Below are positions 49,503 to 59,024 of a DNA stretch of 64,000 nucleotides, piece after piece. The notes beneath the pieces are model-generated. The model saw only the letters and a program-made list of their open reading frames with translations, was not told the origin of the DNA and ran no database searches. Numbering within the stretch: position 1 is the stretch's first letter; the number at the start of each line of letters is the position of its first letter. Origin of the DNA: Pseudomonadota bacterium. Its GTDB lineage: Bacteria > Pseudomonadota > Gammaproteobacteria > Burkholderiales > Burkholderiaceae_E. Made by a program: the position numbers and the translations under genes. The stretch lies in the NCBI GenBank assembly GCA_029779435.1, contig JAKPAM010000256.1, positions 1 to 64,000 on the forward strand, read 5' to 3'.

Positions 49503-51521
49503 TTATGCCGGGGACGCGGCGGCCTTCGACGCGGCGACCGTTACCGCGGCGCCCGCACTCCGATCCGCGCTGCCCGTATCGAGCGATGCCGACGGCACGA
49601 CGATCGGCAACGCCGTACCGATCTCGCTGCCCCGCGATAGATACGCCTCGACACGCTCGATCGTCATCGGCTTGGCGAAGTAATACCCCTGCATCATGTT
49701 GCAGCCCAGGTCCTTGAGGATCTCGATCTGCTCCGCGGTCTCGGTACCTTCGACGACGCATTCGATGTTCAGGTTCTGGCACAGGTCGATGACGGTGCGC
49801 AGGATGTCCTTGCCGGTGGCGCGCGATTCGATGTCGGTGATGAAGCTGCGATCGACCTTGATCTTGTCCAGCGGCAGCCGGTGCACGTGGCTCAGGCTCG
49901 AGTAGCCCGTGCCGAAATCATCCAGCGAGATGTGCGTACCCAACGCGCGCAGCGTCTGCACCGATTGCAGCGCCAAGTTGAAATCCGCCATCAGCGCCGA
50001 CTCGGTGATCTCGAACTCGATCCGGCCGGGGGCGACACCGCTTTCACGCACGATCTGCACGATCGTGGCGATCGAGTCGGAGCTGACCAGGTCGCGCATC
50101 GACAGGTTGAACGCGATGCCGATCCGTTCGGGCCAGGTCGCGACCGCGCTCAGGGCCCTGCGCAGCAGCGTGTGGGTGATCCGGTGGATCAGGTCCGAAC
50201 GCTCGGCCACGCCGATGAAATCAGCGGGCGATACGGCCCCCAGCTCGGGGCTGTTCCAACGGGCCAGCGCCTCGAACGAAGTGGGCACGCCGCCGCGCGC
50301 CACGTCTATCAGCGGCTGGAAATGCAGCGACAACTCGTTGTCCAGGTCCGCCTTGCGCAGGCACTGTTCGAGACGGCCGCGCTGGCGGATCTCGACCTCG
50401 TGCACGTCGGAGAAGATCACCGGCTGGCCGCGCTTCTTGTCCTTGGCGTGATAAAGCGCGTAGTCGGCCCGCTCGTACAGCAACTCGCTGTGATCTCCGA
50501 CGACCGGGAACACGGCGAAGCCCATCGACGCGCTGACATTGACGACGGCGTCACGCAGCGTGATCGGCTGGTTGATCTCGGCGCAGATGCGCTGGCCGCA
50601 TGCCAGCAGCGCCGCCTCGTCGCGGGCATCCAGCACCAGGATGCCGAACTCGTCGCCGCCCAGTCGCGCGATCATCACGCCGTCACCGACGACTCGCTGC
50701 ATGCGGTGACCGACCTGGACCAGCAGTTGATCGCCGGTAACGTGGCCGAACACATCGTTGACGGACTTGAAGCCGTCGACGTCGAGCACGCCGAGCGCGA
50801 ACGGACGGCGATCGTGCCGACGCGCTATCAGCTCGGTCTCGACGCATTCGAAGAACCGGCGCCGATTGGGCAGGCCCGTCAGGCTGTCGAGATTGGCCAG
50901 CCGCGTGTTCTCGTGGCTCAGGCGAACCATCTTCTCGAAATCGCGGGCGGTGATCGTCGTGATGACGATCATCGCCATCACGACCAGCAGCATGCTGACG
51001 CCGACGATCACCACGTACAGGTTCGGATCGAACAGCATGTACACGGCGGCCGGGCACATCAGCGTGAAGGCCAGCATGCGTGATGCCGCGCGCAGGTGCA
51101 GCAGGCACGCCATGCACGAGGACGTCATCAACGCGATCGACAGCAGCACCAGCATCCGCCCGCCCAGGCTCTGCGTAGCCTCGAACAGCGCGAAATACCA
51201 GCCCAGGAACAGCACGCCGATTCCCAGGCCGAGCTTGACGACGCCCTTGAGGCGACGAACGGCCTGCCGATCGTCGAGCACGACCCGGCGCGCGCGCAGC
51301 CAGACCAGCATGCGCAGCACGCAGATGCCGATCAGCACGCTCGGCACGGCCACGGTCAGCCCACGCGGGGCCTCACGGTACGTGGCGACCGCGCACAGGG
51401 CCGCGTTCGTGCACAGGACGAAGTACAGCAGCGGAATCTGCTTGTTGAAGTTCGTGAGCAACGCACGAACGAGTTCGATGTCGTTCGTCTCGACCGCAAA
51501 GAAATTCCGCAAGACACGCAT
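49503..51521 (-). CDS. GGDEF-EAL membrane protein (cyclic-di-GMP turnover)
   Basis: A 672-residue inner-membrane protein with about six N-terminal transmembrane helices (30-195), then a GGDEF domain (LDSLTGLPNRRRFFE, LGGDEFG at about 287-292: intact motif) and an EAL domain (SFEALARWN at about 414, LDDFGTGYSSLSH, VVEGTETAEQ, QGYYFAKP). Both motifs look intact, so it could make and degrade cyclic-di-GMP. ATG 51521 is used. An octamer repeat lies in the divergent region upstream; 225 bases between the dehydratase and this gene hold no supportable gene. Confidence 0.92.
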   Translation of the reverse strand: MRVLRNFFAVETNDIELVRALLTNFNKQIPLLYFVLCTNAALCAVATYREAPRGLTVAVPSVLIGICVLRMLVWLRARRVVLDDRQAVRRLKGVVKLGLGIGVLFLGWYFALFEATQSLGGRMLVLLSIALMTSSCMACLLHLRAASRMLAFTLMCPAAVYMLFDPNLYVVIVGVSMLLVVMAMIVITTITARDFEKMVRLSHENTRLANLDSLTGLPNRRRFFECVETELIARRHDRRPFALGVLDVDGFKSVNDVFGHVTGDQLLVQVGHRMQRVVGDGVMIARLGGDEFGILVLDARDEAALLACGQRICAEINQPITLRDAVVNVSASMGFAVFPVVGDHSELLYERADYALYHAKDKKRGQPVIFSDVHEVEIRQRGRLEQCLRKADLDNELSLHFQPLIDVARGGVPTSFEALARWNSPELGAVSPADFIGVAERSDLIHRITHTLLRRALSAVATWPERIGIAFNLSMRDLVSSDSIATIVQIVRESGVAPGRIEFEITESALMADFNLALQSVQTLRALGTHISLDDFGTGYSSLSHVHRLPLDKIKVDRSFITDIESRATGKDILRTVIDLCQNLNIECVVEGTETAEQIEILKDLGCNMMQGYYFAKPMTIERVEAYLSRGSEIGTALPIVVPSASLDTGSADRSAGAAVTVAASKAAASPA

Positions 51522-51684
51522 GGATTCGTCCGATCCCGATCTCTTCTTCGTCCGACTGGCCCCGAGATGGCCTCGGCTTCGAGGCGCCATCCCGAACCTC
51601 TACGGACGAACCGGCGCAGACAGGAGCGCTTTCGGATAAACGGTCGGAATCCCCGGGATGACGGCGTTCGGCACGGCCGCCCCG

Positions 51685-51788
51685 ACTTCCGGACTTCCGG
51701 ACTTCCGGACTTCCGGACTTCCGGACTTCCGGGTTGCCGGGTTGCCGGGTTGCCGGGTTGCCGGGTTGCCGGGTTGCCGGGTTGCCGG
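51685..51788. repeat. Tandem octamer repeats ACTTCCGG (x6) and GTTGCCGG (x7)
   Basis: ACTTCCGG is repeated six times without error (51685-51732), followed directly by GTTGCCGG seven times (51733-51788). The two units differ at 2 of 8 bases, so the second probably arose from the first. They lie between the divergent GGDEF-EAL and ogt genes, about 160 nt and 125 nt from the starts. Confidence 0.97.
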
Positions 51789-51913
51789 AATGGTGGAGCA
51801 ACCGCAGACGCTGGATGAACCGAGCGAGAGCCAAGCGCCCCCAAAGGCGATGGCATGCGGCCGATCGAGGGTGATATCGTCGAGGGTTTCCTCCGCGCAC
51901 CGACGTTTCCGCA

Positions 51914-52489
51914 ATGACCGAAGATGGATACCTGCTGTTCGATACGCCCGTGGGCCGATGCGGGCTGGCCTGGCACGGCGGCGCGATCAGCGCGCTCCAG
52001 TTGCCCGAGCCAGACGACGCGCGGACGGTGCGACGGATGTTGCGGCACGTGGCGTCGACCGAGTCCGCGCCGCCGCACGTCACCGACGACGATGCGCCCG
52101 ACTGGGTACGCGACGTCATCGCGCAGGTCGGCGCGCTGCTGGAAGGTCGACCGCAACACCTGGAGGACGTGCCGCTGGACCTGCGCGATACGCCGGATTT
52201 CGCGCGCCAGGTCTACGCGCTGTCGCGCGCGATCCCTCCCGGCCAGACCCTGACATACGGAGAAGTGGCTCGCCGGCTCGGCGCGCCGGGCGCCTCCCGC
52301 GCGGTCGGGCAGGCGCTGGGTAGCAATCCGTTCGCGATCATCGTGCCCTGTCACCGGGTGCTGGCGGCCAACGGCCGCTCGGGCGGATTCTCGGCGAGCG
52401 GCGGCGCGCGCACGAAGCTGGCGCTGCTGGCCCTCGAAAGCCCGCGCGACACGCCGCCCGAAGGGGATCTGTTCGGCTGGCGCGGCTGA
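51914..52489 (+). CDS. ogt: Methylated-DNA-[protein]-cysteine methyltransferase
   Basis: A 191-residue DNA-repair protein that transfers alkyl groups from O6-alkylguanine to its own Cys. Motifs: DFARQVYALSRAIPPGQTLT, YGEVARRLGAPGASRAVG with the helix-turn-helix, and the active site IIVPCHRVLAANG (reactive Cys in PCHRV). Length fits Ogt/AGT. Cytosolic. It is convergent with mgtE; the 109-nt spacer holds inverted repeats CCGGCA/TGCCGG and GTCGGCCCGG/CCGGGCCGAC. Confidence 0.93.
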   Translation: MTEDGYLLFDTPVGRCGLAWHGGAISALQLPEPDDARTVRRMLRHVASTESAPPHVTDDDAPDWVRDVIAQVGALLEGRPQHLEDVPLDLRDTPDFARQVYALSRAIPPGQTLTYGEVARRLGAPGASRAVGQALGSNPFAIIVPCHRVLAANGRSGGFSASGGARTKLALLALESPRDTPPEGDLFGWRG

Positions 52490-52598
52490 CGCGCAGGAGA
52501 GGAGCCGGCACAGGGGCTGCCGGAGCCGAAGTCGGCCCGGCAAGGCTTGACCAAGACCGAGGCCGAGACCTCTACCCGTACCGGGCCGACCCGGCCGC

Positions 52599-54176
52599 TC
52601 AGCGGAACATCAGCGTCGCCAGCCCCAGGAAGATGAAAAAGCCCATGCTGTCGGTGGTGAACGTCAGCAGGACCGACGACCCCATCGCCGGATCCCGGCC
52701 CAGGCGCTGCAGCCCGAGCGGTACGGCCATGCCGATCAGCGCGCCGACGACCAGGTTCAGCACCATCGCCAGCGCCATCAGCGCCCCCAGCAGCAGGCCA
52801 TGCGGCGTATCGCTGTACAGCCACCACGCGAGCAGGCCGGCGATGGTGCCCCAGGCCAGGCCGTTCAGGCCGGCGATCGCCAGCTCCTTGGTCAGCAGCC
52901 GGCGGGCGTTGCCGGTCGTGACCTGGCCAAGCGCGAGCGAGCGGATGATCAGCGTCATCGTCTGATTGCCGGAGTTGCCGGCGATGCCGGCGACGATCGG
53001 CATCAGCGCGGCCAGCGCGACGACGCGCTCGATCACGCCCTCGAAGCCGCCGATGACGCGCGACGCGAAGAAGGCCGTGCACAGGTTCAGCGCCAGCCAC
53101 GGCCAGCGATTGCGCGCCGACGCCCAGACGTTGGAGAACAGGTCTTCTTCTTCGCGCAGACCGGCCTGCGACAGCAGGTCGGCCTCGCCCTCTTCCCGGA
53201 TGACGTCGACGACCTCGTCGACGGTCAACCGCCCGATCAACCGGTTATGCGAATCGATGACCGGCGCGGACACCAGGTCGTAGCGCTCGAACGCCTGCGC
53301 GGCTTCGCTGGCGTCGTCGAGCGCCTGCAGCGTCAGCATGTCCGAGCGCAGCACGTCCTTGACCAGCGTGTCCGGCTCGTTGATCAGCAGCCGGTCCAGC
53401 GGCAGCGTGCCTTGCAGCACGTCGTTGCGGTCGACGACGAAGACCTGATCGGTATGGCCGGGCAGCTCGTCGAAGCGGCGCAGATAGCGCAGCACGGTTT
53501 CGAGCGAGACGTCCTCGCGCACGGTGACCAGGTCGAAATCCATCCGCGCGCCGACCGAATCCTCCGGATACGACATCGCAGCGCGCAACTGCTCGCGTTC
53601 TTCGAGGCTCAGGCTGGCCCGCACCTCTTCGACGACGTCGCGCGGCAGGTCGGGCGCGAGGTCGGCGATCTCGTCGGCATCGAGCTGTTCGACCGCGCCG
53701 ACCAGTTCCTCGCGATCCATCGACGCGATCAGTGTCTCGCGCACCCCGTCCGAGGCTTCGAGCAGGATCTCGCCGTCACGGTCGGCGCGCACCAGATCCC
53801 AGACGATCAAGCGCTCGTCCACCGGCAGCGCCTCGAGGATGTAGGCAACGTCGGCCGAGTGCAGTTGGTCGAGCTTCTGGCGCAGCTCGTTCAGCGACTG
53901 GCGCTCGACCAGATCCTCGACGAGCTGGTGCTTGTCGTTGCCTTCGCCGTAGTCCTGGCGGTGCGCCAGCTCGATCAGCAGGTTGTGCTTGCGCAGCAGA
54001 TCCTGGACCTGCAGCAACGCGCGCGACGCCTCTTCAGAATCGCGGCGCAGGATCGGCTCAGCCTGTCGCGGCGACGGGCGCGTCCCTCCCTTGGCCGCCG
54101 TCCCGTCGTCGGCGGACGCGCGGTCGGGACCCTGCGGCGCCTGGCCGAGGTCGGAAGGAAGGAGAGGATCTTGCAT
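52599..54176 (-). CDS. mgtE: MgtE magnesium transporter
   Basis: A 525-residue magnesium channel. It has the N domain (helical, 60-190: VAYILEALPVDERLIVWDLV), a CBS pair (about 195-325: VRSDMLTLQALDDAS region), a plug helix, and five C-terminal transmembrane helices from about 350 (LMPIVAGIAGNSGNQTMTLI, MGFFIFLGLATLM). The GNSGNQ motif is typical. It imports Mg2+ and gates by cytosolic Mg2+ through the N/CBS region. The first 50 residues are an unstructured extension. The 201 nt upstream to mtgA hold no gene. Confidence 0.93.
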   Translation of the reverse strand: MQDPLLPSDLGQAPQGPDRASADDGTAAKGGTRPSPRQAEPILRRDSEEASRALLQVQDLLRKHNLLIELAHRQDYGEGNDKHQLVEDLVERQSLNELRQKLDQLHSADVAYILEALPVDERLIVWDLVRADRDGEILLEASDGVRETLIASMDREELVGAVEQLDADEIADLAPDLPRDVVEEVRASLSLEEREQLRAAMSYPEDSVGARMDFDLVTVREDVSLETVLRYLRRFDELPGHTDQVFVVDRNDVLQGTLPLDRLLINEPDTLVKDVLRSDMLTLQALDDASEAAQAFERYDLVSAPVIDSHNRLIGRLTVDEVVDVIREEGEADLLSQAGLREEEDLFSNVWASARNRWPWLALNLCTAFFASRVIGGFEGVIERVVALAALMPIVAGIAGNSGNQTMTLIIRSLALGQVTTGNARRLLTKELAIAGLNGLAWGTIAGLLAWWLYSDTPHGLLLGALMALAMVLNLVVGALIGMAVPLGLQRLGRDPAMGSSVLLTFTTDSMGFFIFLGLATLMFR

Positions 54177-54377
54177 GGCCCGCGCATCTTACAGACAGTT
54201 GCCGCCGGGCGGGAACCGTTCCATGCGGTCGCTCGACCTTCACATCCCTGTCATCGAACGGTGCCCATCGAACGCCGCGAAGGCCCCCGCATCAGCGCCG
54301 CGACGACCTCCGATGCCGCGCCGCACGGACGCACGGGACCTGCTCGCATCAGGGCGCCAGGACCGCGCTGATCCCCG

Positions 54378-55094
54378 CTACGGCGCGTCGACCGCGCCGA
54401 TGCCGCGCTGGATCATCGCCGCCCGCCGCGCCAGCGCGGGCGAGCCGCGATTGACGTCGTAGTAGCGCGGCCGGGGCAGCATTGCGGCCAGGCGCGCGCT
54501 CTGCGGCGCGCTCAGGCGGCCGGCCCCCGTCCCGTAATAATGACGGGCGGCGGCCTCGCACCCGAACACGCCGTTCCCCCACTCGGCGACGTTCAGGTAG
54601 ATCTCCAGGATCCGGTCCTTGCTCATCATCGATTCGAGCATGTACGTGATCGCCAGTTCCTGGGCCTTGCGGACGTAGCTGCGGTCGCCGGACAGGAACA
54701 GGTTCTTGGCCAGTTGCATCGTGATCGTCGAGCCGCCGCGCACGATCCGCCCGCGCGTCAGGTTCTGGTCATAAGCGCGCTCGATCGCATCCCAGTCGAC
54801 GCCGTCGTGCTCGGTGAAATTGGCGTCCTCGGCAGCGATGACCGCCCGCTTCAGGCTCGGGGCGATCTGGTCGTACGACACCCACGCATGCTGCAGCCGC
54901 GCCGAGGGATCCTTCTCGCGCAGCCGCGACAATTGCTCGCGCATGAACGATGTCGAGTCGGGATTGTGATCACGCCACCACAGGATGTGCGCGAAGAACC
55001 AGAATTGCAGCAGCAGTACGACGGTGATCGCCGCGGTCAGCAGCCACGCGATGACGCGCCACACGACCCACGCGATACCGGAACGCCGCGTCAT
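54378..55094 (-). CDS. mtgA: Monofunctional peptidoglycan glycosyltransferase
   Basis: A 238-residue inner-membrane enzyme of GT51 that polymerises lipid II into glycan strands. One N-terminal transmembrane helix (10-35), then the conserved motifs AAEDANFTEHDGVDWDAIE, GGSTITMQLAKNLFLS, SYVRKAQELAITYMLE and ILEIYLNVAEWG. ATG 55094 overlaps the aroE stop by 4 nt. aroE-mtgA is a common pairing in Burkholderiales. Confidence 0.95.
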   Translation of the reverse strand: MTRRSGIAWVVWRVIAWLLTAAITVVLLLQFWFFAHILWWRDHNPDSTSFMREQLSRLREKDPSARLQHAWVSYDQIAPSLKRAVIAAEDANFTEHDGVDWDAIERAYDQNLTRGRIVRGGSTITMQLAKNLFLSGDRSYVRKAQELAITYMLESMMSKDRILEIYLNVAEWGNGVFGCEAAARHYYGTGAGRLSAPQSARLAAMLPRPRYYDVNRGSPALARRAAMIQRGIGAVDAP

Positions 55095-56029
55095 CGCGCC
55101 GGCGTCGTTGCCGGCGTGCCGTCGATCTCGGCGCGCAGCCGGGCATAGACGGGCGCGGTATCGGGCAGCACGCCGCGCCATAGCCGGAACGACTCGGCCG
55201 CCTGCTCGACCAGCATGCCCAGGCCGTCGCTGACGCGCGCGCAGCCGGCTTCGCCGGCCTCGCGCAGGAACGCGGTGGGCCGCGCGCCATAGACCATGTC
55301 GTACGCGAGCTGCGCGCCGGCCAGGCACGCGTGCGGCACGGCCGGTGCCGAATCGTGCAGGCCCGCCGACGTGGCGTTGATGATCAGATCGATACCGGAC
55401 GACGGGCAATCGTCGAGCGCCGCCAGTGCCGACGTGCGCGGCGCCTGGCCGAACGCTGCCACCAGTTCGCGCGCGCGGTCGCGCGTTCGATTGAACACGC
55501 CGATCGACGCGACACCGGCCTCGAGCAGCGGCAGCACGACACCGCGCGCCGCGCCGCCGGCGCCGAGCAGCAGCACCCGCCGGCCCGCCAACGGGCAGGC
55601 CAGCCGCCCCTCGAGGTCGCGCACGAGGCCGACCCCGTCGGTGTTGTCGCCCAGCACGCCTTCATCCGAGAACACCAGCGTATTGACCGCGCCCGCCGCC
55701 GCCGCGCGCGGCGTCAGCGTATCGGCCAGCGCGGCGGCCTCGAGCTTGAACGGCACGGTGACGTTCAGGCCTCGGCCGCCCTGAGCACGAAAATCCGCGA
55801 CGGTCGCGGCGAAGCCATCGAGCGGCGCGAGCAGCCGGTCATAAGCGAGCCGCTGGCCGGTCTGCGCCGCGAAGGCGGCGTGGATCTGCGGCGAACGGCT
55901 ATGCGCGATCGGATGGCCGACGACCGCGTATCGATCGATCGCCTTCGGGTCCGGTGCTCGAGAGCCGGCCGCTTGCGGGTCGATCGCTTGCGGGCCGCCA
56001 GCCTGGGAATCGGGAGCGTGTGCGTGCAT
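55091..56029 (-). CDS. aroE: Shikimate dehydrogenase
   Basis: A 312-residue NADPH-dependent enzyme that reduces 3-dehydroshikimate to shikimate. Motifs: VVGHPIAHSRSPQIHAAF, VTVPFKLEA (catalytic Lys), LGAGGAARGVVLPL (NADP site), NATSAG and DGLGMLVEQA. The first 31 residues form an Ala/Pro/Asp-rich extension encoded by a short repeat (GCTTGCGGG..., about 55965-55995) that normal AroE lacks; no other start is available. It overlaps the upstream TonB-like gene by 1 nt. Confidence 0.93.
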   Translation of the reverse strand: MHAHAPDSQAGGPQAIDPQAAGSRAPDPKAIDRYAVVGHPIAHSRSPQIHAAFAAQTGQRLAYDRLLAPLDGFAATVADFRAQGGRGLNVTVPFKLEAAALADTLTPRAAAAGAVNTLVFSDEGVLGDNTDGVGLVRDLEGRLACPLAGRRVLLLGAGGAARGVVLPLLEAGVASIGVFNRTRDRARELVAAFGQAPRTSALAALDDCPSSGIDLIINATSAGLHDSAPAVPHACLAGAQLAYDMVYGARPTAFLREAGEAGCARVSDGLGMLVEQAAESFRLWRGVLPDTAPVYARLRAEIDGTPATTPAR

Positions 56030-56925
56030 CAGTTGCGGGCCGCCGTGGTCTCCAGCCCCTTGTTCGTGAAGGTCCAGGTCCGCACGATCTGCAGGATGTC
56101 GCCATCCTTGACCATCTCGGGCGTGAACCGGTCATAAGGGGCGCCTGCATAGACGATCTGCTTGACCGCGCGATTCAGGACCGGGTACTTCGACGGCTTG
56201 TTGACGACGACGTCGACGACGTTGCCGTGCTTGTCGATCTCGACCGTGCAGATCAGCGAATCGTACATCCTGCCGCGTGCCTCGCGCGGGTACATCTCGG
56301 TGCCGATGCGCTCGATGCGGTCGGCCCATTCGTCGACGTAGCGCGCGTAGTTGACGCCCTTGGCGTTGACGCCATAAGTGAGCCGCTTGGGCCGCTTGTT
56401 GTAGTCGGAGATCTGTCGGTCGATCTGCGCCTGCAGCCGGGCGATCGCACGGGTGGCTTCGTCGTCGGCGGCAGCCTCGGGCGCGGGCGGCGCTTCCTGC
56501 GGGCGCTGCCGCGGGGCGGCGACCGTCGGCGCCTGCTGCGCCATCGCGAGCAACTGGCGCTGCTGCTGCTCGAGCGTATTGATGCGCTGGCGCTGCTCGC
56601 GCAGATCGTCGCCGTCGCGGACCTGGTCCATCGCGGGCAGCGGCGACTTGGCGCGCCCCTGGTCGCGATCGCCACCGCCTTCCTGGTTGACCTGCGCCAG
56701 CACCTCGGGCGCCAGCGGCGCGTTCTGCGTGCGCGCGTTCAGCAGCACGACCTCGATCTGCGAATCGAAAGGCTTGAAGCGGATCGGCTCGGGCGCCGTG
56801 AAACGCACGCTCATCACGATGACGTGCAGCACCAGCGACAACGCCAGCCCGATCGCCAGCGGATCACGGCGCCATTGCGCCCACGACATCCCGTTCCCCC
56901 CCCTGCGCGCCAGCGTCGCCGACAT
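56029..56925 (-). CDS. TonB-like energy transducer protein
   Basis: A 298-residue protein with one N-terminal membrane helix (about 18-40), a Gln/Glu-rich and Pro-rich periplasmic linker (LRQQRQRINTLEQQQRQLL-like) and a TonB C-terminal domain (YPREARGRMYDSLICTVEID, VVVNKPSKYPVLNRAVKQIV). TonB proteins transmit the proton gradient to outer-membrane receptors, but no exbBD lies here; in Burkholderiales this gene stands in an aroE cluster and its exact partner is unknown. I favour ATG 56925 because AGGAG lies 8 nt upstream; GTG 56931 is possible. Confidence 0.85.
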   Translation of the reverse strand: MSATLARRGGNGMSWAQWRRDPLAIGLALSLVLHVIVMSVRFTAPEPIRFKPFDSQIEVVLLNARTQNAPLAPEVLAQVNQEGGGDRDQGRAKSPLPAMDQVRDGDDLREQRQRINTLEQQQRQLLAMAQQAPTVAAPRQRPQEAPPAPEAAADDEATRAIARLQAQIDRQISDYNKRPKRLTYGVNAKGVNYARYVDEWADRIERIGTEMYPREARGRMYDSLICTVEIDKHGNVVDVVVNKPSKYPVLNRAVKQIVYAGAPYDRFTPEMVKDGDILQIVRTWTFTNKGLETTAARN

Positions 56926-56927
56926 CG

Positions 56928-59024
56928 TCACGGCTCCTGATGAGAGGGATCATCGACGGCCGAAGCGGCCGCGTCGCCGCTCGCCCCTCGCGCGCCCTCC
57001 TGTGCTCGATCCTGCGCGACCTTCTCCGCTACGCCTTCGGCCGCATCCTCGGCCGCATCCTCGACGGCATCGACCGCCTCGACCGTGTCGAGCGGGCTCT
57101 CGCCCTCGTCGATCAGCGATTCCACGTCGTCCTCGTCGATCAGCTCCTGTCCGCCGTCCTCGCGCTCGCCGACGTAGCGCGTGCCCAGGCTCAGGTCGAT
57201 GACATCGACGGACGACACATCGACGACGATCGGGCGCCCGGCCGGCAGCATCGGCAGGTCGGCCATGCGGAAGTACAACGGCGCCTGTGTCAGCCGGACC
57301 AGATCGTCGCGCACGACCACGGCGTCGAACTGCCCCAGGCCGCACTGCTCGAGCCAGCGCAGGCACCAGTACCGCTCCATCCGCGTCTGGAAGTCGGCAT
57401 AGCCGGCGTACCGCGCGTCGAACGCGGTCATCACCGCGAACAACTCGGCGTCGTTGGTGCCGAACGGCGGCGGCGAGCCGGCCAGCACGGCCAGCAATTG
57501 GCGCTGATTGACCAGGTCGACGTAGCGGCGCAGCGGCGACGTGCTCCACATGTATTGCGCGACACCCAGTCCCTGGTGCGGAAGCGGGTGCGTGCTGGTG
57601 CGCACACGGCCGACCTGCTGCGAGCGGTAGATACCCGACGTGCGGTGCTCGGCCAGCAACTGTCCCCACGTGCTGTTCGCGAAGATCATCATCTCGGCGA
57701 CGATCCGGTCGAGCGGCGCATCGCGGCGGCGCTGAACGATACGGACCAGGTCGTCGTCGACGTAGAAGCTGAAATCGGTGCGGGAACGCGGTTCGGGCTT
57801 GCCGCGCACGCGTTCGCGCTCGGCGCACAACGCCTGCGTCAGCGTCCACAGCACGCGCAGCGCATCGCCGAACGGCATCGGTGCGGACGGATCGTCGAGC
57901 GTCCGTTCGGTGATCGTGCCATCGAGCAGGTCGTGCCGCAGGTTCGCGGCCACGCGGATCCGTTCGAGCTGCGAGAACGTCGAGACGACGCGCGTGCCGC
58001 CGTCGTCCAGGTCCGAGTACAACGACAGTACCGGCACGTCCCGCCCCTCGTCGAGCGAGAAGTCCGCGACCAGTTCGTCGGGCAGCATCGTGATCTTGTC
58101 GCCGGGCATGTAGACCGTCGACATCCGCTCGCGCGTCAGCGCATCCAGTTCGCTGCCCGGCAGGATGCCGATACCCGGCGCGGCGATGTGCACGCCGACG
58201 CGCACGCTGCCGCCGGGCTGGCGCGTGACCGACAGGCAGTCGTCGATCTCGGTCGTCGTCGAGTCGTCGACCGAGAACGCCTCGACGGCTGCCAACGGCA
58301 ACGACGACGGATCGGGCAGCTCCGCTCGCCAAGCGTCGATCGTGCCGGGAAACCCCACGCCATGCGGAAAATACTCGGCGACGAAACGGGCCACGTGCAT
58401 CGCGTGCGGCGACGCGAACGCGCCCGCTTCGAGCAGGACGCGCTCGGGCGCGCGGTGGGCGAGCTGACAGGCGCGGTCGAGCGCACGGTACTCGGCGCTC
58501 TGCTTGTCGGGTTTGACGAGCAGGAACGCGGCCTGGCGGCCTATCGCTTCGGGCAGCCGACGCTCGAGCAGCATCTGCGCGTCCGATTCGATGCGCAGTT
58601 CGAGCTGGCGCTTGCGCTCGACGGCGGCGAGCGCGGCCTTGAGCACGTCGGGCGGCGCCGGCCGGAACCGGCCCCGGCCCTTGCGGTGGAAATAGACGGG
58701 AGCGCCGTGCAGGCGCAACAGCAGGCTGGTGGCCTCGGCCGCACCGGGCTGCCGGCCGAAGTACTCGTCCGCCAGCGCCTGGAAGCCGAACTCTTCCTGC
58801 GGCGCGCATTCCCACAGGAAATCGAGATCGATGCCGGCGGCCATCGCCGTCGCCTCGGCCATCATCGTGACGGGATCCGGCGACTCGAAGCGCAGCACGA
58901 CGTGGCTGCTCTTGATCTTGGCGCGGCGGCCACTGCCGTACTCGATCTGCAGGCTGGCACCGGCATCGGACAGGATCGAAGCGGCCTTGAAGCCGCCATC
59001 TTCTTCGAACAGGACGTGACTCAT
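56928..59024 (-). CDS. RNB-domain exoribonuclease (RNase II/R family)
   Basis: A 698-residue 3'-5' exoribonuclease. The RNB catalytic region begins at about 250: AVEAFSVDDSTTTEIDDCLS holds the metal-binding Asp cluster, then STVYMPGDKITMLPDEL, and YMWSTSPLRRYVDLVNQRQL near the end of the domain. The N-terminal part lacks clear cold-shock domains and the C-terminus is an acidic repetitive tail (EAVDAVEDAAEDAAEGVAEK), so it is a shorter, VacB-like branch. Overlaps the esterase gene by 4 nt. Confidence 0.9.
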   Translation of the reverse strand: MSHVLFEEDGGFKAASILSDAGASLQIEYGSGRRAKIKSSHVVLRFESPDPVTMMAEATAMAAGIDLDFLWECAPQEEFGFQALADEYFGRQPGAAEATSLLLRLHGAPVYFHRKGRGRFRPAPPDVLKAALAAVERKRQLELRIESDAQMLLERRLPEAIGRQAAFLLVKPDKQSAEYRALDRACQLAHRAPERVLLEAGAFASPHAMHVARFVAEYFPHGVGFPGTIDAWRAELPDPSSLPLAAVEAFSVDDSTTTEIDDCLSVTRQPGGSVRVGVHIAAPGIGILPGSELDALTRERMSTVYMPGDKITMLPDELVADFSLDEGRDVPVLSLYSDLDDGGTRVVSTFSQLERIRVAANLRHDLLDGTITERTLDDPSAPMPFGDALRVLWTLTQALCAERERVRGKPEPRSRTDFSFYVDDDLVRIVQRRRDAPLDRIVAEMMIFANSTWGQLLAEHRTSGIYRSQQVGRVRTSTHPLPHQGLGVAQYMWSTSPLRRYVDLVNQRQLLAVLAGSPPPFGTNDAELFAVMTAFDARYAGYADFQTRMERYWCLRWLEQCGLGQFDAVVVRDDLVRLTQAPLYFRMADLPMLPAGRPIVVDVSSVDVIDLSLGTRYVGEREDGGQELIDEDDVESLIDEGESPLDTVEAVDAVEDAAEDAAEGVAEKVAQDRAQEGARGASGDAAASAVDDPSHQEP

